This document shows, piece by piece, positions 1 to 8,886 of a DNA stretch of 64,000 bases. The DNA comes from Caproiciproducens galactitolivorans (GTDB lineage Bacteria; Bacillota; Clostridia; Oscillospirales; Acutalibacteraceae). The stretch covers positions 79,506-143,505 of the forward strand of contig NZ_JAPOHA010000009.1 in assembly GCF_026672255.1 (NCBI RefSeq). Reading direction: 5' to 3'. Both the position numbers and the translations under genes were made by a program. The notes below the pieces were generated by a model that was not told where the DNA came from, made no database searches, and saw only the letters and a program-made list of their open reading frames with translations. The first letter of the stretch is position 1; every line of letters starts with the position of its first letter.

Positions 1-94
1 CGTGCGTAGCCCCTTCCATCCGGGTACGCGATATTAGCGAGGCATGTCCGCGATGAAACGGATTAAATTCAGAAACAATCCCCGAAACAAGCAT
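1..94 (-). CDS. tmcAL: tRNA(Met) cytidine acetate ligase, N-terminal fragment
   Basis: Only the first 31 codons lie in the window; the gene continues beyond base 1. The visible N-terminus contains GIVSEFNPFHRGH, which fits the GI(V/I)xE(Y/F)NPFHxGH nucleotidyltransferase motif of the YlbM/TmcAL family. The family uses ATP and acetate to make acetyl-adenylate and N4-acetylates the wobble cytidine of elongator tRNA-Met. The start is the ATG at 94-92 (minus), behind an AAGGAG ribosome site at 110-105. It diverges from ackA, so the short spacer must hold promoters for both. Family assignment is confident for so short a stretch because the motif is distinctive; completeness cannot be judged. Confidence 0.8.
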   Translation of the reverse strand, partial: MLVSGIVSEFNPFHRGHASLISRTRMEGATH

Positions 95-108
95 TTTCTA
101 TAAACTCC

Positions 109-137
109 TTGAATTTCCGAAGTGGTAGTACTATTAT
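109..137 (+). promoter_or_regulatory. Likely sigma-A promoter of ackA
   Basis: TTGAAT (109-114), a 17-nt spacer and TATTAT (132-137) lie about 60 bp upstream of the ackA start. The -35 box overlaps the ribosome-binding site of the divergent tmcAL gene. Read by eye. Confidence 0.5.
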
Positions 138-195
138 AGTATATGGTGTTATTTGTGTCGATACAAGCAAAAAGCAAAATTTAGGAGGAATAAGA

Positions 196-1449
196 ATGAA
201 GATTCTGGTAATCAACGCCGGCAGTTCTTCCCTGAAGTATCAGCTGATTGATATGGATACGGAAGAGATGATTGCAAAAGGCAACTGCGAAAGGATAGGG
301 ATTCAAGGGGGAATATTCAGCCACAAAACCGCAGACGGGCGCAAAAAGGATTTACAAGTCGAAATGGCAAGCCATACCGATGCATTTAAGCTGGTTACGG
401 CTGCTTTAACGGATAAACAGGTTGGTGTAATCAAAGATCTGTCCGAGGTTACGGCAATCGGCCACCGCGTAGCGCAGGGCGGCGCCATATTCAGCAAGTC
501 CCTTTTCATTAATGATGATGTTATAGAAGGAATTAAAAGCCTGATTCCTTTGGCGCCCCTTCACAACGGCCCGGAGCTTCAGGGCATTCTGGCCAGCCGC
601 GAGATCTTCGGGAAGGACGTGCCCGAGTGCGTTGTTTTCGATACCGCTTTTCATTCCACCATGCCGAAAAAGGCATATATGTTTGCCATTCCGTATGAAT
701 ACTATGAGAAATATAAGATTCGCCGCTATGGCTTCCACGGCACCTCCCACCGTTACGTCAGCGCGCGCTGCGCACAGCTGATGCATCAGCCTCTGGAAGA
801 TATCAATATGGTTACCTGCCATATCGGAAACGGTTCTTCCCTTGCGGCAATCCACGGCGGCGAGGTAATTGATACCAGCATGGGCCTTACTCCGCTGGAC
901 GGTTTCATGATGGGTACGCGCTCCGGCTCTCTTGACCCGTCCGTTGTAACCTTTATTATGGAAAAAGAGGGACTTACCCCGGAACAGATGGACGAAATCC
1001 TGAATAAGAAATCCGGCCTTCTCGGTATTTCCGGTTTCAGCGATGACCGCGATGTTACAAAGGCGGAAATCGAAGGAAATAAGAGAGCCATTCTCGCTCA
1101 CGAGATGCTGAGCTACCAGATTATCAAGTTTATCGGTTCCTACGCGGCGGCGATGAACGGTCTTGACTGTATCGTATTTACGGCAGGCTTGGGTGAAAAT
1201 CAGACCCATCTGCGTTATTCCATTTGCCGTGGCCTGAAATTTTTCGGCGTAAAAATCGACCCGGTTCTGAACGACAAAATGATCCACGGACGCGAAGGCA
1301 AAATTTCCGCCTTTGACTCCAAAGTTGCCGTATATGTCGTGCCGACAAATGAAGAGCTCGTTATCGCCCGCGACACCAAGGAAATCGTCGAGAAACTGAC
1401 CTATGCTTCCACGGAAGATAAAACGGTCGTCGATCTGGAAGATATCTGA
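196..1449 (+). CDS. ackA: Acetate kinase
   Basis: Acetate kinase interconverts acetyl phosphate + ADP and acetate + ATP in the cytoplasm; in fermenting clostridia it is a main substrate-level ATP source. The 417-aa product opens with NAGSSSLKYQ, the phosphate-binding signature of the acetokinase family. It carries RRYGFHGTSH near residue 176 and CHIGNGSSLAAI near 208, both part of the ASKHA active site. The start is the ATG at 196, which has an AGGAGG site at 183-188; an upstream in-frame start at 109 has none. The C-terminus is slightly longer than the usual ~400 aa. No pta gene is adjacent. The neighbour tmcAL consumes acetate, the product of this enzyme. Confidence 0.97.
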   Translation: MKILVINAGSSSLKYQLIDMDTEEMIAKGNCERIGIQGGIFSHKTADGRKKDLQVEMASHTDAFKLVTAALTDKQVGVIKDLSEVTAIGHRVAQGGAIFSKSLFINDDVIEGIKSLIPLAPLHNGPELQGILASREIFGKDVPECVVFDTAFHSTMPKKAYMFAIPYEYYEKYKIRRYGFHGTSHRYVSARCAQLMHQPLEDINMVTCHIGNGSSLAAIHGGEVIDTSMGLTPLDGFMMGTRSGSLDPSVVTFIMEKEGLTPEQMDEILNKKSGLLGISGFSDDRDVTKAEIEGNKRAILAHEMLSYQIIKFIGSYAAAMNGLDCIVFTAGLGENQTHLRYSICRGLKFFGVKIDPVLNDKMIHGREGKISAFDSKVAVYVVPTNEELVIARDTKEIVEKLTYASTEDKTVVDLEDI

Positions 1450-1471
1450 TTTCAAAAAAGATACAAAGAAA

Positions 1472-1500
1472 GGGTGCATCCTTAGCGGACGCATCCTTTT
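1472..1500 (+). terminator. Terminator after ackA
   Basis: Ten-base-pair arms 1472-1481 and 1487-1496 (one G:U, one mismatch) around a 5-nt loop, followed by TTTTATTT. It reaches the last codon of the convergent ATPase D gene, so it may serve both directions. Confidence 0.75.
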
Positions 1501-2113
1501 ATTTGTTTATCTTTTGCTTTTTAATCACTTTTAACCGTGAAAATTCTTCGCGGTCCTTTTCTTCCAGTGCGTCCGTTATGAACTTTACGGTGGTTTCGAA
1601 CCGGGGGATCATAATATTTTTCAGAGCGTTGGCTCTTTTCTGCGTCTTTTTAATCGCATCGGCCAGCCGGTATACACTGTTTTCCACTTCGGCCAGCTCG
1701 GCGGTCAGGCGCTTTACTTCTCCGAATTTATTGTAGGCGTCATCCAGCATAATATTGGTGGAATTCAGCCCAAACGGGATCGGAATGCTGACGGGGTCAA
1801 ACGACACCATGGGAATTTCCACGCCCATAACGCTTCGATAAGCCACATTCAGGCTGTTGTCAAGCGGAACGGTGCGCGACAATTCATCGCAGATACCGAG
1901 TGTAATATTTGCTCTTTGAAGCGCGGCATAGGCCGCGTCGTACGTATCGTCAATTTTCCCCTGAATTTTAGCCGCCCGCTCAATCAGGGACATCATTTCC
2001 CGTATTAAAATGTTCCGTTTCCGGTCGAGAAGATCAAAACCCGTGCGTGAAAGCGCAAGGGACTTTTTTGTGGCGAGCAAATTGCCTTTGGTTGGAACGA
2101 TCTGGTTGTTCAA
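1499..2113 (-). CDS. ntpD: V-type ATP synthase subunit D
   Basis: Subunit D is the central rotor shaft of the V-type (A/V) ATPase, transmitting rotation between the membrane ring and the A3B3 head. The 204-aa product is mostly helical, with the family N-terminus PTKGNLLATKKSLALSRTG and a matching C-terminal helix, as expected for an antiparallel coiled coil. The start appears to be TTG at 2113: a strong AAAGGAGGTG lies at 2130-2121 and the first in-frame ATG is far downstream. It is the last gene of the nine-gene ATPase operon, 83 bp after subunit B, and ends at the bidirectional hairpin shared with ackA. Confidence 0.93.
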   Translation of the reverse strand: MNNQIVPTKGNLLATKKSLALSRTGFDLLDRKRNILIREMMSLIERAAKIQGKIDDTYDAAYAALQRANITLGICDELSRTVPLDNSLNVAYRSVMGVEIPMVSFDPVSIPIPFGLNSTNIMLDDAYNKFGEVKRLTAELAEVENSVYRLADAIKKTQKRANALKNIMIPRFETTVKFITDALEEKDREEFSRLKVIKKQKINK

Positions 2114-2196
2114 TGCGGCTCACCTCCTTTGGTTGGTAAAAATTGTGCAGTCCAAAAAATATTGCGCAATTTTACATGCAATCCTGCGCTCTCATA

Positions 2197-3627
2197 CTAT
2201 TCCTTTGTGCCTTTTTCAGGTTCAGCTTCGGTTTCAGAGGATTTCTCCTGTATTGCTTTTTCATAGTATTTGTCAAGAATGGCGTCGTCCACACGATCGA
2301 GTTCTTCACGCGGCAGCGTGGCAAGAAGCTTCCAGCCCAAATCCAGACTTTGCTCGATGGAACGGTTTTCATTAAAGCCCTGCGCCACGAACTGGGATTC
2401 AAACAGTTTACCGAACTCAATATATTTTTTATCGACGGGGGAGAGTTCCTCTTCACCGATAACGGAGGCGAGGGAACGGGCGTCCATAACCTTCGCGTAG
2501 GAGGCGAAAAGCTGGTTGGAAAGCGCCGGATGGTCTTCACGTGTGAAGCCTTCGCCGATGCCGTCCTTCATCAGACGGGAAAGGGAGGGGAGAACGGCGA
2601 CCGGCGGATATACACCGGAACCGTCCAGTGTGCGGTCAAGCACAATCTGGCCTTCGGTAATGTATCCGGTCAGGTCCGGTACCGGGTGCGTAACGTCGTC
2701 GTTCGGCATGGTCAGAATCGGAATCTGGGTTACGGAACCTTTTTTGCCGCGTATCATGCCGGCACGTTCGTAAAGGGAGGCAAGGTCGGAATACAGATAG
2801 CCCGGGAACCCTTTTCTGCCCGGAATTTCGCCCTTGGAGGAACTGAACTCACGGAGCGCTTCGGCGTAGGAGGTCATATCCGTCATGATAACAAGGATAT
2901 GCATTCCCAGTTCAAAAGCAAGGTACTCCGCAACCGTCAGCGCACAGCGGGGCGTCAGAATTCTTTCGATGATCGGGTCGTTTGCAAGGTTCAGGAACAT
3001 AACAACTCTTTGCAGTACGCCGGATTCGTCGAAGGAACGGCGGAAATATTCAGCGACGTCGTTTTTAACGCCCATCGCGGCGAAAACAATCGCGAAATTG
3101 CTGCCGCTGTCGTCGCTGATTTTCGACTGCCTCGCGATCTGAACGGCAAGCTCGTTATGCTTCATACCGGAACCGGAGAAAATCGGAAGCTTCTGTCCGC
3201 GAATCAGCGTCATCAGCGTATCAATGGTTGAAACGCCGGTATTAATATAGTTTTTCGGGTATTCACGGGATACCGGATTGATCGGCGTTCCGTTAATATT
3301 CGCTTTTTTCACCGGGAAAATGTTTCCCAGTCCGTCGATCGGGCGGCCCGCGCCGTCAAATACACGGCCGAGGATTTCCGGAGAAAGCGGCATCTCCATC
3401 GGGTGCCCTTTCAGTCTGGTACGCGTGTTGTCCAGGGAAATACCGCGCGTGCCTTCAAATACCTGTATTACGGCCCGCTTGCCGTCCAGCTGAACAATTC
3501 TTCCCTGACGCATGGTACCATTGTCCAGACGGATATCGACAACCTCTTCAAACGACGCGTTCTCAACGTTGTCCATTACAATCAGCGAACCGCTGATTTC
3601 CTTTAAGCCAATATAATCAAGAATCAT
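2197..3627 (-). CDS. ntpB: V-type ATP synthase subunit B (non-catalytic)
   Basis: Subunit B alternates with subunit A in the A3B3 head and carries the non-catalytic nucleotide site. The 476-aa protein has the ATPase alpha/beta fold, and the P-loop position reads [11 protein letters not shown] instead of GxxxxGKT. This loss is normal for B and separates it from [23 protein letters not shown], in the middle of the protein, is the family signature region. The ATG at 3627 follows AAGGTGG. It lies 43 bp downstream of subunit A and 83 bp upstream of D. The C-terminal ~25 residues are charged and low in complexity. Confidence 0.97.
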   Translation of the reverse strand: MILDYIGLKEISGSLIVMDNVENASFEEVVDIRLDNGTMRQGRIVQLDGKRAVIQVFEGTRGISLDNTRTRLKGHPMEMPLSPEILGRVFDGAGRPIDGLGNIFPVKKANINGTPINPVSREYPKNYINTGVSTIDTLMTLIRGQKLPIFSGSGMKHNELAVQIARQSKISDDSGSNFAIVFAAMGVKNDVAEYFRRSFDESGVLQRVVMFLNLANDPIIERILTPRCALTVAEYLAFELGMHILVIMTDMTSYAEALREFSSSKGEIPGRKGFPGYLYSDLASLYERAGMIRGKKGSVTQIPILTMPNDDVTHPVPDLTGYITEGQIVLDRTLDGSGVYPPVAVLPSLSRLMKDGIGEGFTREDHPALSNQLFASYAKVMDARSLASVIGEEELSPVDKKYIEFGKLFESQFVAQGFNENRSIEQSLDLGWKLLATLPREELDRVDDAILDKYYEKAIQEKSSETEAEPEKGTKE

Positions 3628-3670
3628 GGCGTAACCACCTTCTTAGGTAAAAATTAAAAATCCGTCCAGA

Positions 3671-5431
3671 TCAGGATTGAAGAATCGCAGACAAAGCCTG
3701 GTCAATTTCCTGAATGTAATCATCGAACATTTCCAGTTTGTTATTGGGAATATCGTACTTCATTTTGATTAATTTATCGAACAGCCCGGTCTGTTTTATC
3801 ACCGAAATCGGAACGGAGGCGGTTACAAGCTGCTTCGATTTTTTGTAAAGGTGAAGGATCACTTCCATCATCCGCTTCTGTTTTTCAAGCGGGACATAGG
3901 TGTCTTCCGCATGGAATGCATTCTGTTGGAGGAAGCCGACGCGGATGATACGCGCAATTTCGATGATCAGCTTCTGGTCGTCCGGCAGAACGTCCGAACC
4001 GATCAGCTTTACGATTTCCATTAACTGGTTTTCTTCCTGCAGGATGCGGTTGATCTGTACGCGGTATTTTATAAATTCTTCGCCGAGGTTTTTAACGTAC
4101 CACGGGTCCAGATCGCTGAAATATTCGCTGTAGCTCTGCGTCCAGTTGATTGCAGGGTAATGTCGCGCATAAGCGAGGGCTTTGTCCAGCGCCCAGAAAC
4201 AGCGGGTAAAACGCTTGGTGTTCTGGGTAACCGGCTCGGAGAAGTCCGAGCCCTGCGGGGAAACGGCGCCGATAATCGTAATGGAGCCGTCCGTATTGTT
4301 TAAATTCTTAACCATGCCGGCACGCTCGTAGAATTCGGATAAGCGGCTCGGCAGGTATGCCGGGAAGCCTTCTTCCGCCGGCATTTCTTCCAGCCGTCCG
4401 GAAATTTCGCGCAGCGCTTCGGCCCAGCGTGAAGTGGAGTCGGCCATAATGGCTACGTGATACCCCATATCACGGTAATACTCGCCAAGTGTGATACCGG
4501 TGTAAATGGAAGCTTCACGCGCCGCAACCGGCATGTTGCTCGTGTTGGCAATCAAGACGGTTCGGTCGGTCATCGGCCTGCCCGATTTCGGGTCGATCAG
4601 CTCGGTGAATTCGTCCAGAACCTGGCTCATTTCGTTGCCGCGCTCTCCGCAGCCGACATAAATGATAATATCGGCGTCGCACCATTTTGCAAGCTGATGC
4701 TGCGTCATGGTTTTTCCGGTGCCGAACCCGCCCGGAATCGCCGCCGTGCCGCCCTTGGAAATGGGGAACAGGGTATCGATTACGCGCTGGCCCGTTATCA
4801 GCGGAACCTTCGTCTGAAGGCGCTCGGTTACCGGGCGCGGGGTGCGGATCGGCCATCTCTGGCAGAGAGTAAGCTTGTGGATTTCTCCGTGCTGATCCTC
4901 CAGCTCCAGAATGGTGTCGTTTACTTTATACTGTCCGTTTTCCGCGACTTTCTTAACAACGCCGGAAAGCCGGGGAGAAACCATGCACTTATGCGTTATG
5001 ATGGTCGTTTCCGGGCACTCGGCGTAAATGTCGCCGCCTTTGAGCTGATCGCCTTCTTTTACCTTTACGGTTACGTCCCAGAGACGGTTCTCATCCAGCG
5101 CGGAAACGTTGCTGCCGCGCGCGATAAACGCGCCGGATTGCTCCGCGATGCTTTTGAGCGGCCGTTCGATTCCATCAAAAATATTATCGATGATGCCGGG
5201 GCCTAAGGTTACGTTCATGGGGCTACCGGTGCCGTAAATCGGTTCGCCGGGCATTAGTCCGGTTGTTTCCTCGTAAACCTGTATGGTAATAAACTGGTCC
5301 GTAATACCGATGACTTCACCGACAAGGCGCTCATTGCCAACAAAAACCATCTCCATCATGGAGAAGCTGCGTGAGTTTTTAATGGTTACAACAGAACCAT
5401 TAATGCCGTATATAACATTCTGATTATCCAT
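3671..5431 (-). CDS. ntpA: V-type ATP synthase subunit A (catalytic)
   Basis: This is the catalytic subunit that hydrolyses or makes ATP in the A3B3 head. At 586 aa from the preferred start it matches the family's usual length. Walker A GGFGTGKT lies near residues 232-240, and PAEEGFPAYLPSRLSEFYERAG is the downstream signature. The insert typical of the A subunit ('non-homologous region') precedes the P-loop. The ATG at 5431 has a GGAG site at good spacing; the ATG eight bases upstream and a GTG at 5452 are placed less well. The E subunit ends 31 bp upstream. Confidence 0.97.
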   Translation of the reverse strand: MDNQNVIYGINGSVVTIKNSRSFSMMEMVFVGNERLVGEVIGITDQFITIQVYEETTGLMPGEPIYGTGSPMNVTLGPGIIDNIFDGIERPLKSIAEQSGAFIARGSNVSALDENRLWDVTVKVKEGDQLKGGDIYAECPETTIITHKCMVSPRLSGVVKKVAENGQYKVNDTILELEDQHGEIHKLTLCQRWPIRTPRPVTERLQTKVPLITGQRVIDTLFPISKGGTAAIPGGFGTGKTMTQHQLAKWCDADIIIYVGCGERGNEMSQVLDEFTELIDPKSGRPMTDRTVLIANTSNMPVAAREASIYTGITLGEYYRDMGYHVAIMADSTSRWAEALREISGRLEEMPAEEGFPAYLPSRLSEFYERAGMVKNLNNTDGSITIIGAVSPQGSDFSEPVTQNTKRFTRCFWALDKALAYARHYPAINWTQSYSEYFSDLDPWYVKNLGEEFIKYRVQINRILQEENQLMEIVKLIGSDVLPDDQKLIIEIARIIRVGFLQQNAFHAEDTYVPLEKQKRMMEVILHLYKKSKQLVTASVPISVIKQTGLFDKLIKMKYDIPNNKLEMFDDYIQEIDQALSAILQS

Positions 5432-5462
5432 CTTATTCATCTCCGATATCACTAGGTATAGG

Positions 5463-6059
5463 TCAGACTACGGCCATGCCTGAGTTTTCCTCAAACCACT
5501 CACGCTGATCTTCCAACAGGGAATCGAGCGTTTCGTCCGCCGCGATACCCATTTCAGAGTTATAGGCAAGAATGCCGCCGATTTGGATATCGTCGCTGAT
5601 CTTAAACTCGCAGTCGTTTCCGAAAGCCTTCTGAATCAGCTCTTTGTACTGCTCATCTTCTTTTCGGATACGGATAACCGTGCCCGGTTTTTGGAAGGTC
5701 TTAGACAATATCTCTGCTTTCTTAACCAATAAATCCGCGTAGCCTTTTTCCTTTGTAAATTCGGAAAGCGCTTTTTTTGCCTGTTCGAATACCTCGTCCG
5801 TAATTTCCCTGCGTTTTGAAAGGAGGTCCTTCCGGACGTTCATTTCGCGCTGCGCCATTTCTTTGGAAATGCCGTTTCTCATTTCGGCCATTTCCTTCTG
5901 GATCAGCCGGTAAGCTTCGGTTAATACGTCAACCTCCGCTCCTTCAAGCTCTTTCCTCTTAAATGAGTCTATTTCCTGTTCGATTTTTTTACGCTGTTCT
6001 TCGGCATAGTGATTGATTGCCACATAGAATTTATTTATTTTATCATCGTTGACAGCCAT
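5463..6059 (-). CDS. ntpE: V-type ATP synthase subunit E (peripheral stalk)
   Basis: Subunit E forms, with the G/H-type subunit, the peripheral stalk that holds the head still against the membrane stator. The 198-aa product has a long charged helical N-terminal half (about residues 15-100, rich in E, K, R and Q) and a compact C-terminal domain ending near DQREWFEENSG, which fits the family. The start is placed at MAVNDD (6059), behind a G-rich run; an in-frame ATG eight codons further upstream is possible. It sits between F and A, as is usual in clostridial V-ATPase operons. Confidence 0.85.
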   Translation of the reverse strand: MAVNDDKINKFYVAINHYAEEQRKKIEQEIDSFKRKELEGAEVDVLTEAYRLIQKEMAEMRNGISKEMAQREMNVRKDLLSKRREITDEVFEQAKKALSEFTKEKGYADLLVKKAEILSKTFQKPGTVIRIRKEDEQYKELIQKAFGNDCEFKISDDIQIGGILAYNSEMGIAADETLDSLLEDQREWFEENSGMAVV

Positions 6060-6088
6060 AACAACCCCCCGTTTCGCCGTCAAGCGGC

Positions 6089-6397
6089 TTAAATATTCAG
6101 CCCGATTGCCTCACGGACATAACGGGTGATCGAATCCTTTGTACGGCCGTTGCCGTGTCTGTCCGGAATTTCCAGGATAAGCGGGCGCTTCTGATTCAGC
6201 TTTAAGTCATAAACCATGTCGGGGCAAAGGGAAATCAGTGTTTCGGTCATCAGAATAACCGCCACGTCCTCCATCTCCATTGCCTCTTTCAGGGCTTTTT
6301 TTACTTCGGCGGGCTCATGGACGACAACGCCCTCGATTCCCGCCAAACGAAGCCCAACCTGCGTATCCACATTGTCACTGATTAGATAAAAGCGCAT
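6089..6397 (-). CDS. ntpF: V-type ATP synthase subunit F
   Basis: Subunit F is the small rotor subunit that binds D at the head end of the central shaft. The 102-aa protein fits the family in length and layout: N-terminal YLISDNVDTQVGLRLAGIEG, then a central region that alternates hydrophobic strands and helices (VAVILMTE), then PLILEIPDR, a conserved C-terminal element. It lies between K and E with short gaps. Confidence 0.9.
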   Translation of the reverse strand: MRFYLISDNVDTQVGLRLAGIEGVVVHEPAEVKKALKEAMEMEDVAVILMTETLISLCPDMVYDLKLNQKRPLILEIPDRHGNGRTKDSITRYVREAIGLNI

Positions 6398-6424
6398 AAA
6401 ACATGCACCTCTGCTTTCAATGGG

Positions 6425-6883
6425 TTAAATCTTGTTCAGGATGAGAATGGAAATCAAAAGTCCGTACAATGCAATACCTTCGCCCAAAGCAACGAAAATC
6501 AGTGCTTTACCGAAAACCTTCGGCTCTTCGCTTGTTGCGCCGATTGCCGCAGGAGCGGAAGTCGCAACGGCGATTGCACCGCCGATACCGGAAATTGCCG
6601 TAACAGCCGCGGCCGCAATTAAACCAAGACCTTTTGAAGAATCCGACATGGGAGCATTCTGAGACTGAGAGGTAGGAGCCGCCGCTGTATCTTTTACATC
6701 TGTTCCGGTTGCGGCTGAAGCAACAACAGGGATCGCAAAGGTAAGAAGGCAAACGGCAAGGAAAGTAAAGATCTGCGTTGAAACGGCGCGGCTTGGGTTC
6801 TTTCCGTTTTTAACGGAACGAATCGAAAGAATAACGGAGACTACTAAAAAGATTACCGGTAAACAAATTAATACTTTAATCAT
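6425..6883 (-). CDS. ntpK: V-type ATP synthase subunit K (membrane ring proteolipid)
   Basis: This is the c-ring subunit that carries the transported ion. The 152-aa product starts at the ATG at 6883, behind GGAGG; a longer reading from 6937 overlaps subunit I and lacks a site. Four membrane segments are visible at about residues 3-22, 36-58, 85-118 and 123-149. Only the second pair looks like a classical c hairpin. It is Gly/Ala-rich, and its last helix has ALGEGIALYG with the ion-binding glutamate at residue 135. The first pair has no acidic residue and is followed by an Ala/Ser/Thr-rich linker. As far as I recall this layout is common in clostridial homologues. Na+ or H+ coupling cannot be decided by eye. 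Confidence 0.93.
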   Translation of the reverse strand: MIKVLICLPVIFLVVSVILSIRSVKNGKNPSRAVSTQIFTFLAVCLLTFAIPVVASAATGTDVKDTAAAPTSQSQNAPMSDSSKGLGLIAAAAVTAISGIGGAIAVATSAPAAIGATSEEPKVFGKALIFVALGEGIALYGLLISILILNKI

Positions 6884-6936
6884 GATACTTCCTCCAACTA
6901 AATATGTTATTAAAATAAAGTTACACGCAAAAAACA

Positions 6937-8883
6937 TTACTGCTTCTTACGAACAACAACTGGGTTGAACGGACGGCCTCCGCCGTCGAAAAAGCGGCTG
7001 AACATCTCATAAAATTCCAGCCTTAAAACCTGAATGCCGACCAGCAGGCCTTCCAGCGCCATGACAAACGCGTTGCCGATTACGATAATCAGAAGGTACA
7101 TGATGCCGCTGTTCATTTCGGCAAGCGTAAATACAACCAGCATCATACCGGCGTGAACCAGAACGAAGGCGCCTACACGCAGAAAACTCATTGTGTTGGT
7201 GGCGTAGCTCAGCAAAAACTCAAATACTTCGAAAAAGTTCTGCATGATGTAATCGCCCCATGCTTTTGGTTTCCAGTCCGGTTTGCGCTTAACCAAATCG
7301 CCTAGAATGTCGCGGAAGAACATACAGATAAGCGGCAGTATGAGACAGCAAATTACATATGTTTTATTTACAATTTTCCAGCCGAACGCAAGTTGTCCGC
7401 CGAAGCCGACAATCAGGGACGAATAAAAGATTAATCCAGCAAGTCCGCTCGGGCCGAATAATGCGTTTCCGTAGTTCTTCCTTTTTAAAGACGAATAGAT
7501 ATTGACCAGCATTGCAAGGATAACCAGTGCAATACCGATTCCGACGGCGGAATAAACAATCATGCTGGTGGTTGCGGGCTTCATGACTTCGATTGGCTTT
7601 TCGGCAAATCCCATTGCCTTAAAGAGAGGATCCAATGCATGTTCGAATCCGAAAACCGAACCGAATATCGTTCCGAAAATACCGGCGGAAACACCGCAGG
7701 CGATCATTACTTGGCCAAGCTTGTTTTTCGTTTTCTTCCATACCAGCCAGCCAATAAGCGCAACGCAAAGCCCCTGCCCGAGATCCGCGAACATGATGCC
7801 GAAGAGTAAAAAGTAGGTAATGGCAACAAAAGCGGTAGGGTCGACCTCGTCGTAACACGGAAGCCCGTACAAATCCACAAAGAATTCGAAAGGCCGGAAG
7901 ATACTTTTGTTTTGCAGTTTTACAGGCGGCGAATGGATCAGTTCATCCTCTCCGCCGTCAAAGGTGTAGGCAAGCGATCCGACTTTATCCAGTTCCTCTT
8001 TGAAGGATTCCTCTTTGTCCGCCGGAATCCAGCCGGTAAGGATAAAACTGTCGTTGTACCTTGCGGCATACCGCCGCATGTCAAAATAAACGGACCGCTC
8101 GGTCAGCCAGGAATAAACCTTCCGGCACATGGGGAATTCTTTTTCCCAGAGTTTTTCAAAAGCTTCCTCCGTGTCTTTCAACTGTTTTTTCGTGGCGTCA
8201 AGCTTAGCTTTCAGGGATTCCACTTCGGATTCGGGGCTGCCGACCAGCTCGGTTAACCGCGTTCTTTCAAAATAGAGGCTCGAAAAAATCCGGTCAACTT
8301 CGGTTACGTTTTCAATCGGTGAAAAATAAACGCCCCAATAACGCAAAGGATCACTTGTGGACGGGAAAAATACAATATAAGGGTTTTGCTTATAGTTTTT
8401 CAGTTTTTCGTAGCTTTCCCTTGGCAGGGAGCCAAACCGGACTTTAATGTATTTGCAGTCGTGAATTTCACTGAGATTCAGATTCAAACCGACAAAGTGA
8501 CTGATTTTATCGATTTCAACGGACAGCTCGCGAATTTTGTCCTGCGCTTCGTCATATTCCTTTTGCAGTTTGCTGATCGAAGCGGAGAGGGAACCGACGT
8601 AGGAAAATAGTTCTTCCTGAGGGGTCGTAATTTTTTCGACTTCCTCCTCACTTAACAGATCCATTTTATAATGGAAATGCGCCAGAACATCGGAAAGCTG
8701 CTGCAGGGGTTCCGCGAAAGGATTTTCTTCATTCATCAGAGGTGAAAAATCAGATGTATCCGAGAAAAAGGATAATGCATTATCCGGATGGAAAAAACAG
8801 GTTTTTCCGCACAGTGTGGTGGTTTGGTCCAGGTCTGCCATCAATCCGAACATACTCACTACTTTAACTTTTAAAACGGCCAA
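6937..8883 (-). CDS. ntpI: V-type ATP synthase subunit I (membrane stator)
   Basis: Subunit I (the 'a' subunit) supplies the ion half-channels beside the K ring. The 648-aa product has a soluble N-terminal half with coiled-coil segments (about residues 60-125 and 210-250). The C-terminal half has about seven hydrophobic segments from residue ~350. It includes LLFGIMFADLGQGL, the family signature, and a late helix with SFLRVGAFVLVHAGM, where the functional arginine sits. Subunit C lies 3 bp upstream, and the stop touches the region just before the K leader, consistent with one transcript. Confidence 0.95.
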   Translation of the reverse strand: MAVLKVKVVSMFGLMADLDQTTTLCGKTCFFHPDNALSFFSDTSDFSPLMNEENPFAEPLQQLSDVLAHFHYKMDLLSEEEVEKITTPQEELFSYVGSLSASISKLQKEYDEAQDKIRELSVEIDKISHFVGLNLNLSEIHDCKYIKVRFGSLPRESYEKLKNYKQNPYIVFFPSTSDPLRYWGVYFSPIENVTEVDRIFSSLYFERTRLTELVGSPESEVESLKAKLDATKKQLKDTEEAFEKLWEKEFPMCRKVYSWLTERSVYFDMRRYAARYNDSFILTGWIPADKEESFKEELDKVGSLAYTFDGGEDELIHSPPVKLQNKSIFRPFEFFVDLYGLPCYDEVDPTAFVAITYFLLFGIMFADLGQGLCVALIGWLVWKKTKNKLGQVMIACGVSAGIFGTIFGSVFGFEHALDPLFKAMGFAEKPIEVMKPATTSMIVYSAVGIGIALVILAMLVNIYSSLKRKNYGNALFGPSGLAGLIFYSSLIVGFGGQLAFGWKIVNKTYVICCLILPLICMFFRDILGDLVKRKPDWKPKAWGDYIMQNFFEVFEFLLSYATNTMSFLRVGAFVLVHAGMMLVVFTLAEMNSGIMYLLIIVIGNAFVMALEGLLVGIQVLRLEFYEMFSRFFDGGGRPFNPVVVRKKQ

Positions 8884-8886
8884 ATA

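Noticed and set aside
406..1494. Long open frame (362 codons) antisense to ackA
   Set aside because: It is a shadow of a GC-rich coding frame, with no ribosome site and no recognisable protein. The same applies to the 468-codon frame antisense to addB (18865-20271) and the 362-codon frame opposite ATPase subunit B (2143-3231).
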